NCBI GenBank assembly: GCA_026936335.1
Contig: JAPMXV010000017.1
Location: 124,001-188,000, forward strand
DNA: 64,000 nt
Direction: 5' to 3'
Origin: Mantamonas sphyraenae
Taxonomy: Eukaryota; CRuMs; Mantamonadidae
A program made the translations under genes and the position numbers. The number at the start of each line of letters is the position of its first letter. Position 1 is the stretch's first letter. Positions 33,535 through 42,740 of this stretch are shown one piece after another. Under the pieces are notes generated by a model. The model was not told the origin of the DNA, made no database searches, and was given only the letters and a program-made list of their open reading frames with translations.

Positions 33535-34850
33535 GATCGTGGAGCGTAGCCATTCAGGGCGCACGCTGGTGCTGAAAAACCCGTACTCCCATTGCCATCT
33601 TTGTGTCGGGGGGGCTCAAAGAGAAGCAGGGAGGGCTAAGTGGGGCACCTACAAGGCGTGGATAGTGCCCACCTCCCCTGGCAGCAGTCTCCTCAGTCAG
33701 GAGCGACCCCGTTGCAACCGGGCTTTGCGAACAGTACCATGCGCCCCGTGCATAAACAATCCATGGAACGCCTGCATACAGTCATCATGCCACATGGTCC
33801 TCTGGTTTTGGCTCCAACACCCGTGGGAGGAGCAGCATGCAGGTTGACGCCGTTGAGATGCACCCCTTGACACCCAGTACAATTATTGTGCACATGCGTC
33901 TCCCCTCAGCAGACCCATGTCCCAATATGTATCTACAAACACCATGAGACAGCGTGTGAAGCCCGATACCGTGGATTCACAACCTGATTTTCACGTAGCC
34001 TGACAAGGCGGTTCTTTGTGTCGTAGAGGACGGCCAAGGCCCCACGGCAAGGGGCGCTTCCTGCTGTAGTGTCTTGGTGTAGTCGCACAGCCTTTCCACT
34101 TGACTCTGTTTGGTTCCTGTGGACGTGTGCCACTTGCTGGTCACGCGACGGCAACGAAGCATCACTCTTTTGCCCGTGCGGTGCCCAGCGCTGCGTCTGC
34201 CGGTTTGGTGGGCAATCGGGCGTCGTACAGGGAGCATACTGAAAACGGGGACAGCACATCACACCCACATTTGCATGTAGAGGCGACGACGCAGCGCGAC
34301 GACGCGGCAACTTCTAGCCACTCATCAATTTTTCTTGGCGTTGTGGCCATGCCTCCTACCTTTCAACCCCTCCTCGGTGATCTATCTCCTGCTGGATTGA
34401 GTTTGCCAGGTACAAAACAGCCGAGACTCTATTGTGACGTGCAACGCCTGCGAAAGCAGCACCCCACCTTCCTCGCCCTCCTGGTCGTCCAGGTCCAGCT
34501 TCTGTTCCATCTGTTCCTCAACATCGTTACATGGGCCACTGTGCTCCTCAGCGACTGTGAACTGCAGGATCTCAACCCTCTGTGCCGGCAAACGGCCAAC
34601 GTGCGTTTCGATGTTCTCGTCGGCACGGCGTGCGCGGGGCCCTTCCAGAGCAGCAAGTGATGTGCGTAGGACTGTGTAGGATGGGGCTTGTGAACTGTGT
34701 GCAAGTGCTCGGGGGCGTCGGAGAGGGCAACAAGCTTTCTGCGGCATTTGACAGCGAGGCGCGAGGCTTGACGTTTGACAACTGACCTGCTCTGAAAAGC
34801 GGCGGCTGGCCCAAGTGCGCGGGTGGAGTCAATAGTTTCAAGAGTGTAGA
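33535..34850. other. 1.3-kb spacer between transposase and Fanzor-like gene; no convincing gene
   Basis: Only short open frames occur here on both strands (for example 34100-34660 + and 34382-34747 -), without recognisable domains. A short inverted repeat, GTACAAT-TATTGTGCAC-like, lies near 33878-33897. The stretch should hold the 3' end of the transposase transcript and the promoter of the Fanzor-like gene. A remnant of a transposon end or a small cargo gene cannot be excluded. Confidence 0.4.
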
Positions 34851-37800
34851 ATGTCGATTCTGAAGTGTCAGCACCATAGCTGCAACAACGAGACAGTGCT
34901 CATGGTGTGCTGGGTAACGTCAGCCCCATCTCACGTGTCGCTGGTGTGTCCGACCTGTGTGGCCGACAACGAGTCGATTTCCCTGTACACACCACGAACA
35001 AGACTACCTGCAAATCTGGGCGAGCCCGAAGGTGACATGCAAGGGTACGCCAACGTCAACGGTGTCAACACCGCGAAGGTGGCATGCTGGGTGTCGTCCT
35101 ATTCAACTGCTGTGCGCGCCTCTCCACCTCTGCGAACGTCCATGTGCAAGTACCTTCTCGCATGGCTGGAGGCAACGACAGGCGGGAACGACCCGACCCA
35201 GTTGGGGCCTGAGCCTGGGGAGCAAGGTAAGCTCAAACCGCACTCAATCCCGCTGACCCGATTGCTCACCCGCCCCCTCTTCTTTGCGCCGGCACACACA
35301 GACCCCAGCGTCGTCAACACGGCCCTTCTGCGGCAGACCTGGTGCATGGCCATGTTCTGTGACGACGACATGTATGCCGTGGCCTGCAACGATCTCTTCC
35401 TTGCCGCTACAGCGCTCGCGGGGGGCGACGACCTGTGGGGTGACTCGGCAGATTTCCATCACCGCCTCGAGGTCGCATTCGACTCTGACTTCCCCATCCA
35501 GATGTTGCATGGTGGTACCCCCCCGCCAGCGGACGCCGCAGGGGTTGCAAAGCTTGCGGAGCGAGGAGCACTCCAGCAGCGTGTGGGCGAGGGCCTGCCG
35601 GAGCAAAACCAGCAAGTGCCCTTCGGGGTGCTCTGTTTCAAAGGGGCCCACTACACGGCATGGCTTCCACTGGCGGAAGGGAAATTCCGTGTGTACAATG
35701 ACCTTGCGCAGCAGCTGACTGACGAGGAGTGGCCCGCGCCTGAGCGTGCGCCCACGGGTTTCAGGCTGGTTTTCCTCAAGTCTCAACCGGAAAAGGAGTG
35801 GCGGTTGCCGTCTGCCATGGGCACCGTGGCTCTCGACAACAAATCAAACGTGTTCCGCAAGCCCATGGCCATCAAGGGCCCGCGAGTTGTGATGCAGAGC
35901 AAGGAGAGCTCCACCTCAGCTGCTGGGAGGCGTTTGTACGCGCATTCTGCACGGGCTCGTGGGACAACACCAGCGCCTCTGGGCAGGCCACCCTCGACTC
36001 GGGTGCAGGTTGCCGGGTCAACCGCATCTGTGCGTGGGCTCCGTTTCAACCGTGTGCCTGCCACGCAGACATCGGCAGCAGGGCAGCTGACACAGCTTCC
36101 GACTTCAAGCGGCGACAAGACGCCAGTGACCGCCAAGTATCTGGACGTGTTGAACGACAACTGGCAACCCCCACCTTTGGCTGACTCTGCTGTCAACGAG
36201 GGCGTGGAGGGTGGTGTGCAGCGTGGCGTCGCTGGGTCGGGGGGAACCCGCCTTGCCGCAGTGTACGTTGGCCTCAGCAGCCTCGCCGCTCGCTACTTGC
36301 ACCTCTCCGACCATACCATCACGCATCCCGCCACGTTCACCTCTGCCTGGCAATGGGTCACCACGATCCTCGACACTGTGTTGCCCAGATTGAGCAAGCT
36401 GTTTTCGACTCGCACGGTTGTGGTTGTGGACGACGTCGTGTCCACAGCCGCACTGTTTGCAGGTCGAGCCACGCCAGCCGAGCTGCAACGCTTCTACCAG
36501 CAACTGAGTGCAGCTGCGTCCCAGGACACCTTCTCCAACGCCAAGCAGCGAGCGTTCGCCGCTCGTGCCACTGTCACCACCCTGGCGCCAGTGATGCGCG
36601 ACTACCTTGCTGCCCATCAAGTGGCAACGATGTCACTGGACGAGTTCGTCACAAACCAGGCCGTCAGAAATAAGGCCGTCAGAAACCAGGCCGCCAAAAA
36701 CCAGGTCAAGGCCGAGGACGATGTCGTTCTGTGCCACCGCGAGGGGCGTCTCATGGCTGGCCTCGCACTCCATGGGTCAGCTCCGGGGCTGCGGGTTGTC
36801 AACATCTTCAACGCCCATGTGGTGGACACGAAGAAAGTGCACGCCAAAGCGACGTCATGGAAACTGATAACCTGGGCCAATGGAGTCAAGAAGAAGCCCA
36901 AAAAGGGGAAGACGACAAAGACCAAATCGCGAGGGAAAACATCGATCAAGAGTGACGACGAAAAGAAGGAAGAAGAGACTGAAGCGCTGAGGAAGCAGCT
37001 GCTCACGGTGGGTCTGGAGGAGACCGAACGTGACCATGGTCCCATGTCGGCCGTCGCCTTGGCGCAAGCAGTCTGCCAGCGACTTGGAGGAGTGCATGGT
37101 CTCGATCATCAACGCGCGCAGACCGTGATGGAGTCGTTCAGCAGACTGTGTACGCAGGCCAAGCCGAAACCGCGCTCAGTGGAGGAGTTGGCACAAGCAT
37201 TGGGCTTGACTGAGGTCAACATCACCTACAACCACAAGCCAGAGCTGAAGAACACCGATGACACCCGTATGCATATGGAGTACACGCTCGGGCGTGGCCA
37301 CAGTGCACGGGAAGGGACGCTGCACGTGCAGGAATTGCCATTCCATCTCGCACAGGGCATTCACAAGGATGTTGCGAAGGCCATGGTGGGCCAGGAGGAC
37401 GCCACGGAGCCGGACGAGGAGGACTGTGCGGTGCCCTACCTGCTGACGGCAACTGAAGCCGAAATCGCGCAGCTTGTGGAGGAGATTCCTGCTGGCTTTG
37501 ATGCATCTGTCTTCAAAAAGAACAAGGAGGAGTCACTCGGTTCCCGTGAGGCCGTTACAAGGTGGACATCTGTTCCACATGTGATCACAGCACGGCACGA
37601 GAAACAACTGGCAGTGCTCGTGCGGAAGGATGGCCAGGTGCTTCGCCCTCCTGCGACGCCATCATCAGCGACCCGTGCGGACCTATTCGAGGTGGCGCTC
37701 CAGACAGGGGCAACAACAGAGGGCGAGACATTGACGCCGCTCAAGGATGCTTTTTATGACAAGGATGACGTGAAGGGAAGCCAGCGGGGGCGACCCGTGT

Positions 37801-40800
37801 GGATTCCGCACGGTTTTGATTTCGCCACGCTGCTGCCTTCGGCCACGGCGATCAGGGAGCACGATTTTGTTGAGTACCAGAGCGATCTCAAGAAGAATCT
37901 GAAGCTGGAGGCGAACGTGCGTGGGCTGGGAAAGAGCGAGGCTGACGTTCTTGGAGCGTTGGCGGACTGTATGCTCGTGCAAACAGCCTTGCTTCGAGCA
38001 TGGTTCGTCGACCAGGTGATTCCAGAGGTGAAAAAGGACCCAACTGCATGGTTCACTGCGCCCCATGGACGCCAGCAATCGGTGGATGGCAGCGACGAGC
38101 AGGAGGAGGCGGAGCTGGATGAGGTGGAGCTGGATGAGGCGGAGCTGCCAACAGAGGATCAGACGATGATTGACGGGATGGTGGTCGACGGGATGGTGGA
38201 AGTTCACAGCCGCGTGAAGCCCTTCTACCTGCTCGAAGCGTCCACGGCTCTGCGCACAGTGGCGACGCACAACCTCAAGGTACTCAAGGAGAACGTGGAC
38301 ACCCCAGAGGAGCTCAAGTCTGTACGATTTACCAGGAACGGGATACAGAAGGCGGGCGATGGTCAACATGGTTTCGACTTTTCCTTCATGGTCACGCGTC
38401 TGAAGGTGGATCTTTCGGAGGCGCCCGTGTCGAGCATGGCCAATGACATCGCTCGTGCCTTCAATGGCAGCCTGCAGTCGGCCATCTCCTTGTGTGCCTA
38501 CCCGATGATCGTGGCGCTGATGAGGAACGGGGCGCCCAGCGAGCTGCCCATGTCCGCCATCGTGGCCAGCGTCGCCGCGCTCATGCGTACAAGCTATGCA
38601 AAGACCAAGAAGGCGTTCCAAACCCACCAGGTGTCGACAAAGGACACACGTGACTTTGTGTTCTCTCAGCCCATCCACAAGGCCACAAAGGCTGCTGCCG
38701 CGGCTGCTGCTCACTCTTCAGTGGAGGTCCAGGGGCCCTCCATGGATGTGCAGGAGTCCTCCATGGATGTGCTGCCCTCTGTGGATGTGGAGTCATCCAT
38801 GGATGTGCAGGAGTCCTCCGTGGATGTGCTGCCCTCTGTGGATGTGGAGTCATCCATGGATGTGCAGGAGTCCTCCGTGGATGTGCTGCCCTCTGTGGAT
38901 GTGGAGTCATCCATGGATGTGCAGGAGTCCTCCGTGGATGTGCTGCCCTCTGTGGATGTGGAGTCATCCATGGATGTGCAGGAGTCCTCCGTGGATGTGC
39001 TGCCCTCTGTGGATGCGCAGCGCTCACAAGGTGTATCTCCATGGGACCCGTACGAGGAAGTGTGCACAAGTCTCTCGGATCAACTCGGCAAGCACGTGCG
39101 TGGCAAACGGGACGCGTTGTCTGTGCTGTTGGATGTGATGCTCAAGCCCGACCTGAAGACCAATCTCAAAAGCACACAAGCAAAGCGCGCCATTGCATCG
39201 ACAGCAGCATCATTGGACTGTGTTGACGCGATGTTTCCCGGTCCGGTTGACATTGGCGGCCAGTTCGTCTTCGGCGCGTACTCCGTCAAGACGTACGCGT
39301 TTAAGATCTTTGTGAACACCATGGAAGCAAGGTGGAAAGCACATGGAACGCCGAACGGGAATGCCAACCCAGATGACCCCCCGGACGCCAACCCAGATGA
39401 CCCCCAAGACGCCAACCCGGACGCCAACCCGGACGCCAACCCGGACGCCAACCCGGACGCCAACCCAAACGACCCCCCAGACGCCAACCCGAACGCCAAG
39501 TCGGACGCCAACCCGGGTTGGTGGAATGCACTGAAAGAACGCGAGTGGGTTTTGACGGATGAGGCCATCCCGAGTCTCCCTAAATGGCTCAAGCAGGCAG
39601 TGTATCGGTGTCGGTATGCTCGTCGCATGCCAGAAAACAATGACGAGGATACTCAGCCAGTCCAACACTGGGCAGGAGAGCGGCCGCTGCAAACCGTGCC
39701 TCTGAAGTCAATACTCATGCTCACGCGCGGCGTTGGCACGAAAAACGCAAGGTGCCTGCTGAAGAACGTCAGCGCCAGCAGCATGCGCATGCTCTCTGGT
39801 GGAATCGCCGCTCAGGGGAAGTACAGGCGAGCCTTGGTGTTACAGCCACCAAGAGTTCACACTCTCCTGCCTTCACCGGCGAGCCTCGCAACATTGATCA
39901 GGCCAAGGATGGCTCATCTCCTGCCCCTTCTGCTGGACCCCAAGAAGAACGCGCTGATTGCCCTTGCCGTACTGAACCCAACGGGCATGCCAGACGCGCT
40001 GGTGGAAGCCGTCCAGCAGATCGCGCCTGGCTTTCCGGATTGCCCTGTTCCGAAGCGTGGCTTGGTCGAGCACGTCAAGGCCTTTGCCAAGAATGGATAC
40101 GCAGTCCTTGAGCATGCACGCAAGGTGCTGTGGATCAGCATTGACCCTGGTCGTGGACGCGACTGGGTCGAGGCGATCTTTGTGCGGGACGGCCAGCTGT
40201 ATGTGGCCACCTTGCCCCTGGACAGCCACGATGTGCAGGCACACAAGGCAGGGCAGGACCGAGTGCTGGCGTCGTACACGGACTTCAAGGAGGAGTACAA
40301 GCAACGTGTCTTCGGAAAAGATTTGCACAAGGATGCGAAGCACATGCGTGCGCAGTACGCAACGTTTCGCAAACGAAGGATGGCAGGCGTGCGTGAGATG
40401 ATCTCCGTGATCCACAAGTTCCGCGCACATCTGGGCCTGGAGCAGGTGATTGTGCTGCAGCCGACAAAGACGTTTGGCGGACGCGGGAAATCGCAGGAGA
40501 TGCGGGAGATGCTGGCCAACCACTTTGTGGTCATTGCAGCAGACGAGAGGTATACATCGCAGCAGTGCTTCTGTGGCAGCGCTGTCGACAACTTGGACGA
40601 CTTTGGCGCTGAGAAGTTTGGGCGATGGCGGACGTGCAGCAGCCACTGCCTGTCGGACATCGACTCCAACATGTTTGACGCCACCAAGCAGCTCAAACGC
40701 TTTGCACAACGGCACGCATGCAAAGAGATGGAGGGCGAGGGTGAGCACAACTTGCACCAGGCAGTTCAGAGAGACCGAGGCTCTGCACACTGCATCTTCT

Positions 40801-41012
40801 GGCGGCAGATGCTCTTCTTTGTCACAGGCGTCTGGATGGAGAAGCCAACAAAGAAAATCAAGGTGCAACGCAAGGCAGCAGACAAGGCAGGCGAGAGAAG
40901 CAAGAAGAGAAGAGATGAGGAAGTGGGGGAAGAAGAGGATTCGGGTGGGTCACAACCACAACAGCATGCTCCCAAGCGACAAAGGGTACAGCGACCAAGG
41001 ATAGGCAAATGA
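34851..41012 (+). CDS. Fanzor-type RuvC nuclease (TnpB homologue) with giant N-terminal extension
   Basis: One open frame of 2053 codons. The C-terminal core (about 1720-1990) carries Fanzor/TnpB signatures: RuvC-I Asp1765 (ISIDPGRGRDW); the usual RuvC-II Glu position reads VLQPT (Gln1870); an alternative Glu1899 sits in AADERYTSQQ directly before a Cys ribbon (Cys1906, Cys1908, Cys1929, Cys1933); RuvC-III Asp1938 is in SDIDSNMFDATKQL. Fanzors are RNA-guided DNA endonucleases encoded in eukaryotic transposons and large DNA viruses. The N-terminus starts with a Cys/His cluster and contains HYTAWLPLAEGKFRVYND, reminiscent of the His/Asp box of ubiquitin-type cysteine peptidases (weak). A 75-nt in-frame segment, 35227-35301 (GTAAGC...CACACAG), looks like an intron. 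Low-complexity repeats lie at residues 1297-1391 and 1504-1556. A basic, nuclear-localisation-like tail ends the protein. It is far longer than known Fanzors as I recall them. Confidence 0.85.
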   Translation: MSILKCQHHSCNNETVLMVCWVTSAPSHVSLVCPTCVADNESISLYTPRTRLPANLGEPEGDMQGYANVNGVNTAKVACWVSSYSTAVRASPPLRTSMCKYLLAWLEATTGGNDPTQLGPEPGEQGKLKPHSIPLTRLLTRPLFFAPAHTDPSVVNTALLRQTWCMAMFCDDDMYAVACNDLFLAATALAGGDDLWGDSADFHHRLEVAFDSDFPIQMLHGGTPPPADAAGVAKLAERGALQQRVGEGLPEQNQQVPFGVLCFKGAHYTAWLPLAEGKFRVYNDLAQQLTDEEWPAPERAPTGFRLVFLKSQPEKEWRLPSAMGTVALDNKSNVFRKPMAIKGPRVVMQSKESSTSAAGRRLYAHSARARGTTPAPLGRPPSTRVQVAGSTASVRGLRFNRVPATQTSAAGQLTQLPTSSGDKTPVTAKYLDVLNDNWQPPPLADSAVNEGVEGGVQRGVAGSGGTRLAAVYVGLSSLAARYLHLSDHTITHPATFTSAWQWVTTILDTVLPRLSKLFSTRTVVVVDDVVSTAALFAGRATPAELQRFYQQLSAAASQDTFSNAKQRAFAARATVTTLAPVMRDYLAAHQVATMSLDEFVTNQAVRNKAVRNQAAKNQVKAEDDVVLCHREGRLMAGLALHGSAPGLRVVNIFNAHVVDTKKVHAKATSWKLITWANGVKKKPKKGKTTKTKSRGKTSIKSDDEKKEEETEALRKQLLTVGLEETERDHGPMSAVALAQAVCQRLGGVHGLDHQRAQTVMESFSRLCTQAKPKPRSVEELAQALGLTEVNITYNHKPELKNTDDTRMHMEYTLGRGHSAREGTLHVQELPFHLAQGIHKDVAKAMVGQEDATEPDEEDCAVPYLLTATEAEIAQLVEEIPAGFDASVFKKNKEESLGSREAVTRWTSVPHVITARHEKQLAVLVRKDGQVLRPPATPSSATRADLFEVALQTGATTEGETLTPLKDAFYDKDDVKGSQRGRPVWIPHGFDFATLLPSATAIREHDFVEYQSDLKKNLKLEANVRGLGKSEADVLGALADCMLVQTALLRAWFVDQVIPEVKKDPTAWFTAPHGRQQSVDGSDEQEEAELDEVELDEAELPTEDQTMIDGMVVDGMVEVHSRVKPFYLLEASTALRTVATHNLKVLKENVDTPEELKSVRFTRNGIQKAGDGQHGFDFSFMVTRLKVDLSEAPVSSMANDIARAFNGSLQSAISLCAYPMIVALMRNGAPSELPMSAIVASVAALMRTSYAKTKKAFQTHQVSTKDTRDFVFSQPIHKATKAAAAAAAHSSVEVQGPSMDVQESSMDVLPSVDVESSMDVQESSVDVLPSVDVESSMDVQESSVDVLPSVDVESSMDVQESSVDVLPSVDVESSMDVQESSVDVLPSVDAQRSQGVSPWDPYEEVCTSLSDQLGKHVRGKRDALSVLLDVMLKPDLKTNLKSTQAKRAIASTAASLDCVDAMFPGPVDIGGQFVFGAYSVKTYAFKIFVNTMEARWKAHGTPNGNANPDDPPDANPDDPQDANPDANPDANPDANPDANPNDPPDANPNAKSDANPGWWNALKEREWVLTDEAIPSLPKWLKQAVYRCRYARRMPENNDEDTQPVQHWAGERPLQTVPLKSILMLTRGVGTKNARCLLKNVSASSMRMLSGGIAAQGKYRRALVLQPPRVHTLLPSPASLATLIRPRMAHLLPLLLDPKKNALIALAVLNPTGMPDALVEAVQQIAPGFPDCPVPKRGLVEHVKAFAKNGYAVLEHARKVLWISIDPGRGRDWVEAIFVRDGQLYVATLPLDSHDVQAHKAGQDRVLASYTDFKEEYKQRVFGKDLHKDAKHMRAQYATFRKRRMAGVREMISVIHKFRAHLGLEQVIVLQPTKTFGGRGKSQEMREMLANHFVVIAADERYTSQQCFCGSAVDNLDDFGAEKFGRWRTCSSHCLSDIDSNMFDATKQLKRFAQRHACKEMEGEGEHNLHQAVQRDRGSAHCIFWRQMLFFVTGVWMEKPTKKIKVQRKAADKAGERSKKRRDEEVGEEEDSGGSQPQQHAPKRQRVQRPRIGK
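38739..39023 (+). repeat. 57-bp tandem repeat, five copies, in frame within the Fanzor-like gene
   Basis: Five consecutive 57-bp units (starts 38739, 38796, 38853, 38910, 38967) encode a 19-residue unit beginning SMDVQESS and ending PSVDVES. Copies differ by one or two bases (ATG/GTG in the first), and the last diverges at its end. The period is a multiple of three, so the frame is kept. This linker precedes the nuclease core. Confidence 0.95.
39361..39516 (+). repeat. 12-bp DANP-coding repeat within the Fanzor-like gene
   Basis: Repeats of the 12-mer GACGCCAACCCG, interspersed with GATGACCCC variants, encode Asp-Ala-Asn-Pro tetrapeptides: a flexible, acidic, proline-rich linker immediately upstream of the nuclease region. 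Confidence 0.9.
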
Positions 41013-41129
41013 TCGGCCTACAGATCCAAATCCACAGGCTTACCCATACTACCTTGTCGCACCATGTGGTGCATCGACTAGCCGAAGGCCATGTGCACAG
41101 CCATGTGGCCAATACAATATTGCTTCCAC
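41013..41129 (+). ncRNA. Candidate element right end / guide-RNA (omega-RNA) scaffold region
   Basis: In TnpB and Fanzor loci the guide RNA is transcribed from the 3' end of the nuclease gene through the element's right end. These 117 bp after the stop contain a 6-bp inverted repeat with a 2-nt centre (GCACCA-TG-TGGTGC, 41059-41072) and a second hairpin-capable segment with arms GGCCA/TGGCC (41087-41110). The 8-mer shared with the left side lies at 41110-41117. No transcription evidence exists; the call is by position and structure only. Confidence 0.3.
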
Positions 41130-42708
41130 TCACGCCACACACTCCTGCAACTTGCTGGCCGTCTTGACCAGCGTGCGGTACCGTTTGATGTACAGCTGGA
41201 TGCGTTTCATGGTGCGCTCGACCTTGCGAATGGTCTTGTCGTCGGCATGCTGAGCCACATCCTCGTGCAGCTTCTCCTCCCAGAGCTTCATCAGACGTGT
41301 GTGGTCGCTGCGCACACGTTCCACCTCCTTCTGTGCCATCTCCACCTCCTCGCGACTCTCGGCAGCCGTCTGCTCCGCCAACACGCGGCGATGCATCACG
41401 TCCGCTTCAATCAGCCCCAACGCCGCCTGCTGCTGCTCCAACCGCGCCTTCAGCGCCTCCTTCTCCTCCACCAGAGCGTCCAATTGCTCTCCCAGCGCCT
41501 CCACGTTGCGATTCACCTTTGCCACCGCTGCAGCCGACGCTGAGGATGACGAGGACGCACTCGCAATCTCCAACTGCGCCGCTTGTGCGTCCAGCTGTGC
41601 CGTGCGTGCCACCAGAGCGGCCTCTTGTGCCTGCGTCTCGCCGAGCTTCCCGTGCAGCTGCTGGTACTCGCGTGCAGTGGCCAGCGACTTCAGAAACGCC
41701 TCATCGTTTGCCGCATCCGACGTCGTCGTCGGCACCACCGCCTCCTTGCCCTGCAACTTGCGCAGCTCTGCTTCAATGTTCACCGTGCGCTCGTAGATGC
41801 GGTTCGGCACGGCGTCGGCCAGGAACTCGTCCAGCTTGCCCGATGCAATCGGCAGCTCGTCCTCGACCTCCTTGATCGGCTCATTCGACGCCTCTTCCAC
41901 CGCCTCTGCGACAACACTGGACTCTGGCTGTTGGTTGGTCCCCTCCTCTGCTTCTTCCACGCCAGGGATGTCTGCAAATGCAACCGCCTTGGTGGTGGCG
42001 ACGGTGGCGGTTTCCTCCTCTGCCTGTGCGTTGTTTGCAGCCAGTGCCGGGGTCGACATGATCTGCACCGCTGCGTTCTCCTCCACAGGCGAACGTGCAA
42101 GGCCGCCTCCACGTTTGAACGGATCCACGCCCATCGGCGTGACCGGCTGCTCCTGCGCAGGCGCGGCAGGCGCGGCAGAGACCGTTTCCACAGGAGTGCG
42201 TGCAAGCCCACCTCCGCGACTGAACGGATTGTTGTTGTTGGTGGTGGTGGTGGTGGTGGTGGTGGTGGCCGTGGTGTCCGCAACCGTTGCGGTCTCCACA
42301 CGCGGTTGCGTCTTGATCTGCTCCACCGGTGTGCGTGCAAGTCCGCCTCCACGCTGGAACGGGTTGCCGGCTCCACCAGCTCCCATCAGCTGCTCCTCCT
42401 CGGCTTCCTGAACCTCCACCTTGTCCTCTTTCTCCTCTGCAACTGCCACTGTCTCTTGGCGCGCTTGCACTTGCACGGGTGTCCTTGCCAATCCACCACC
42501 GCGCTGGAACGGATTGCCTCCTCCGCCCATCTCCACGCGTGCCTGTGTCTTGACTTGTTCCACTGGGGTGCGTGCAAGCCCACCGCCACGCTGGAACGGA
42601 TTGCCAGCTCCACCACCAGCTCCCATCAGCTCCTCGTCATCATCATCCTGCTGCGTTGCCATCCCGGTGCTGTTCGTCGTCGTCGTCGTCGAATCAGCAA
42701 CCGGGTCA

Positions 42709-42740
<32 letters not shown>

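Larger units (their letters stand above)
32471..41114 (+). mobile_element. Tc1/mariner-type element carrying a Fanzor-like nuclease gene (ends tentative)
   Basis: Between two host genes (NADSYN1 start 32460; coiled-coil gene stop 41130) lie a DD34E transposase and a giant Fanzor-type gene in the same orientation. Fanzor1 proteins are known from several eukaryotic transposon classes including mariner/Tc1. An inverted 8-mer, TTGTATTG at 32468-32475 and its complement at 41110-41117, flanks the pair and is centred on TA, the usual target site, but extended terminal inverted repeats were not found. The stated boundaries are therefore a hypothesis; the two genes could belong to nested or separate elements. 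Both open frames are intact, suggesting a recent or maintained insertion. Confidence 0.55.

Noticed and set aside
34100-34747. Small genes on either strand between transposase and Fanzor-like gene
   Set aside because: The overlapping short frames (186 and 121 codons) have no domain, weak starts and no splice support.
38739-39023. Possible CRISPR array
   Set aside because: Units are contiguous 57-bp coding repeats without unique spacers, inside a eukaryotic reading frame.
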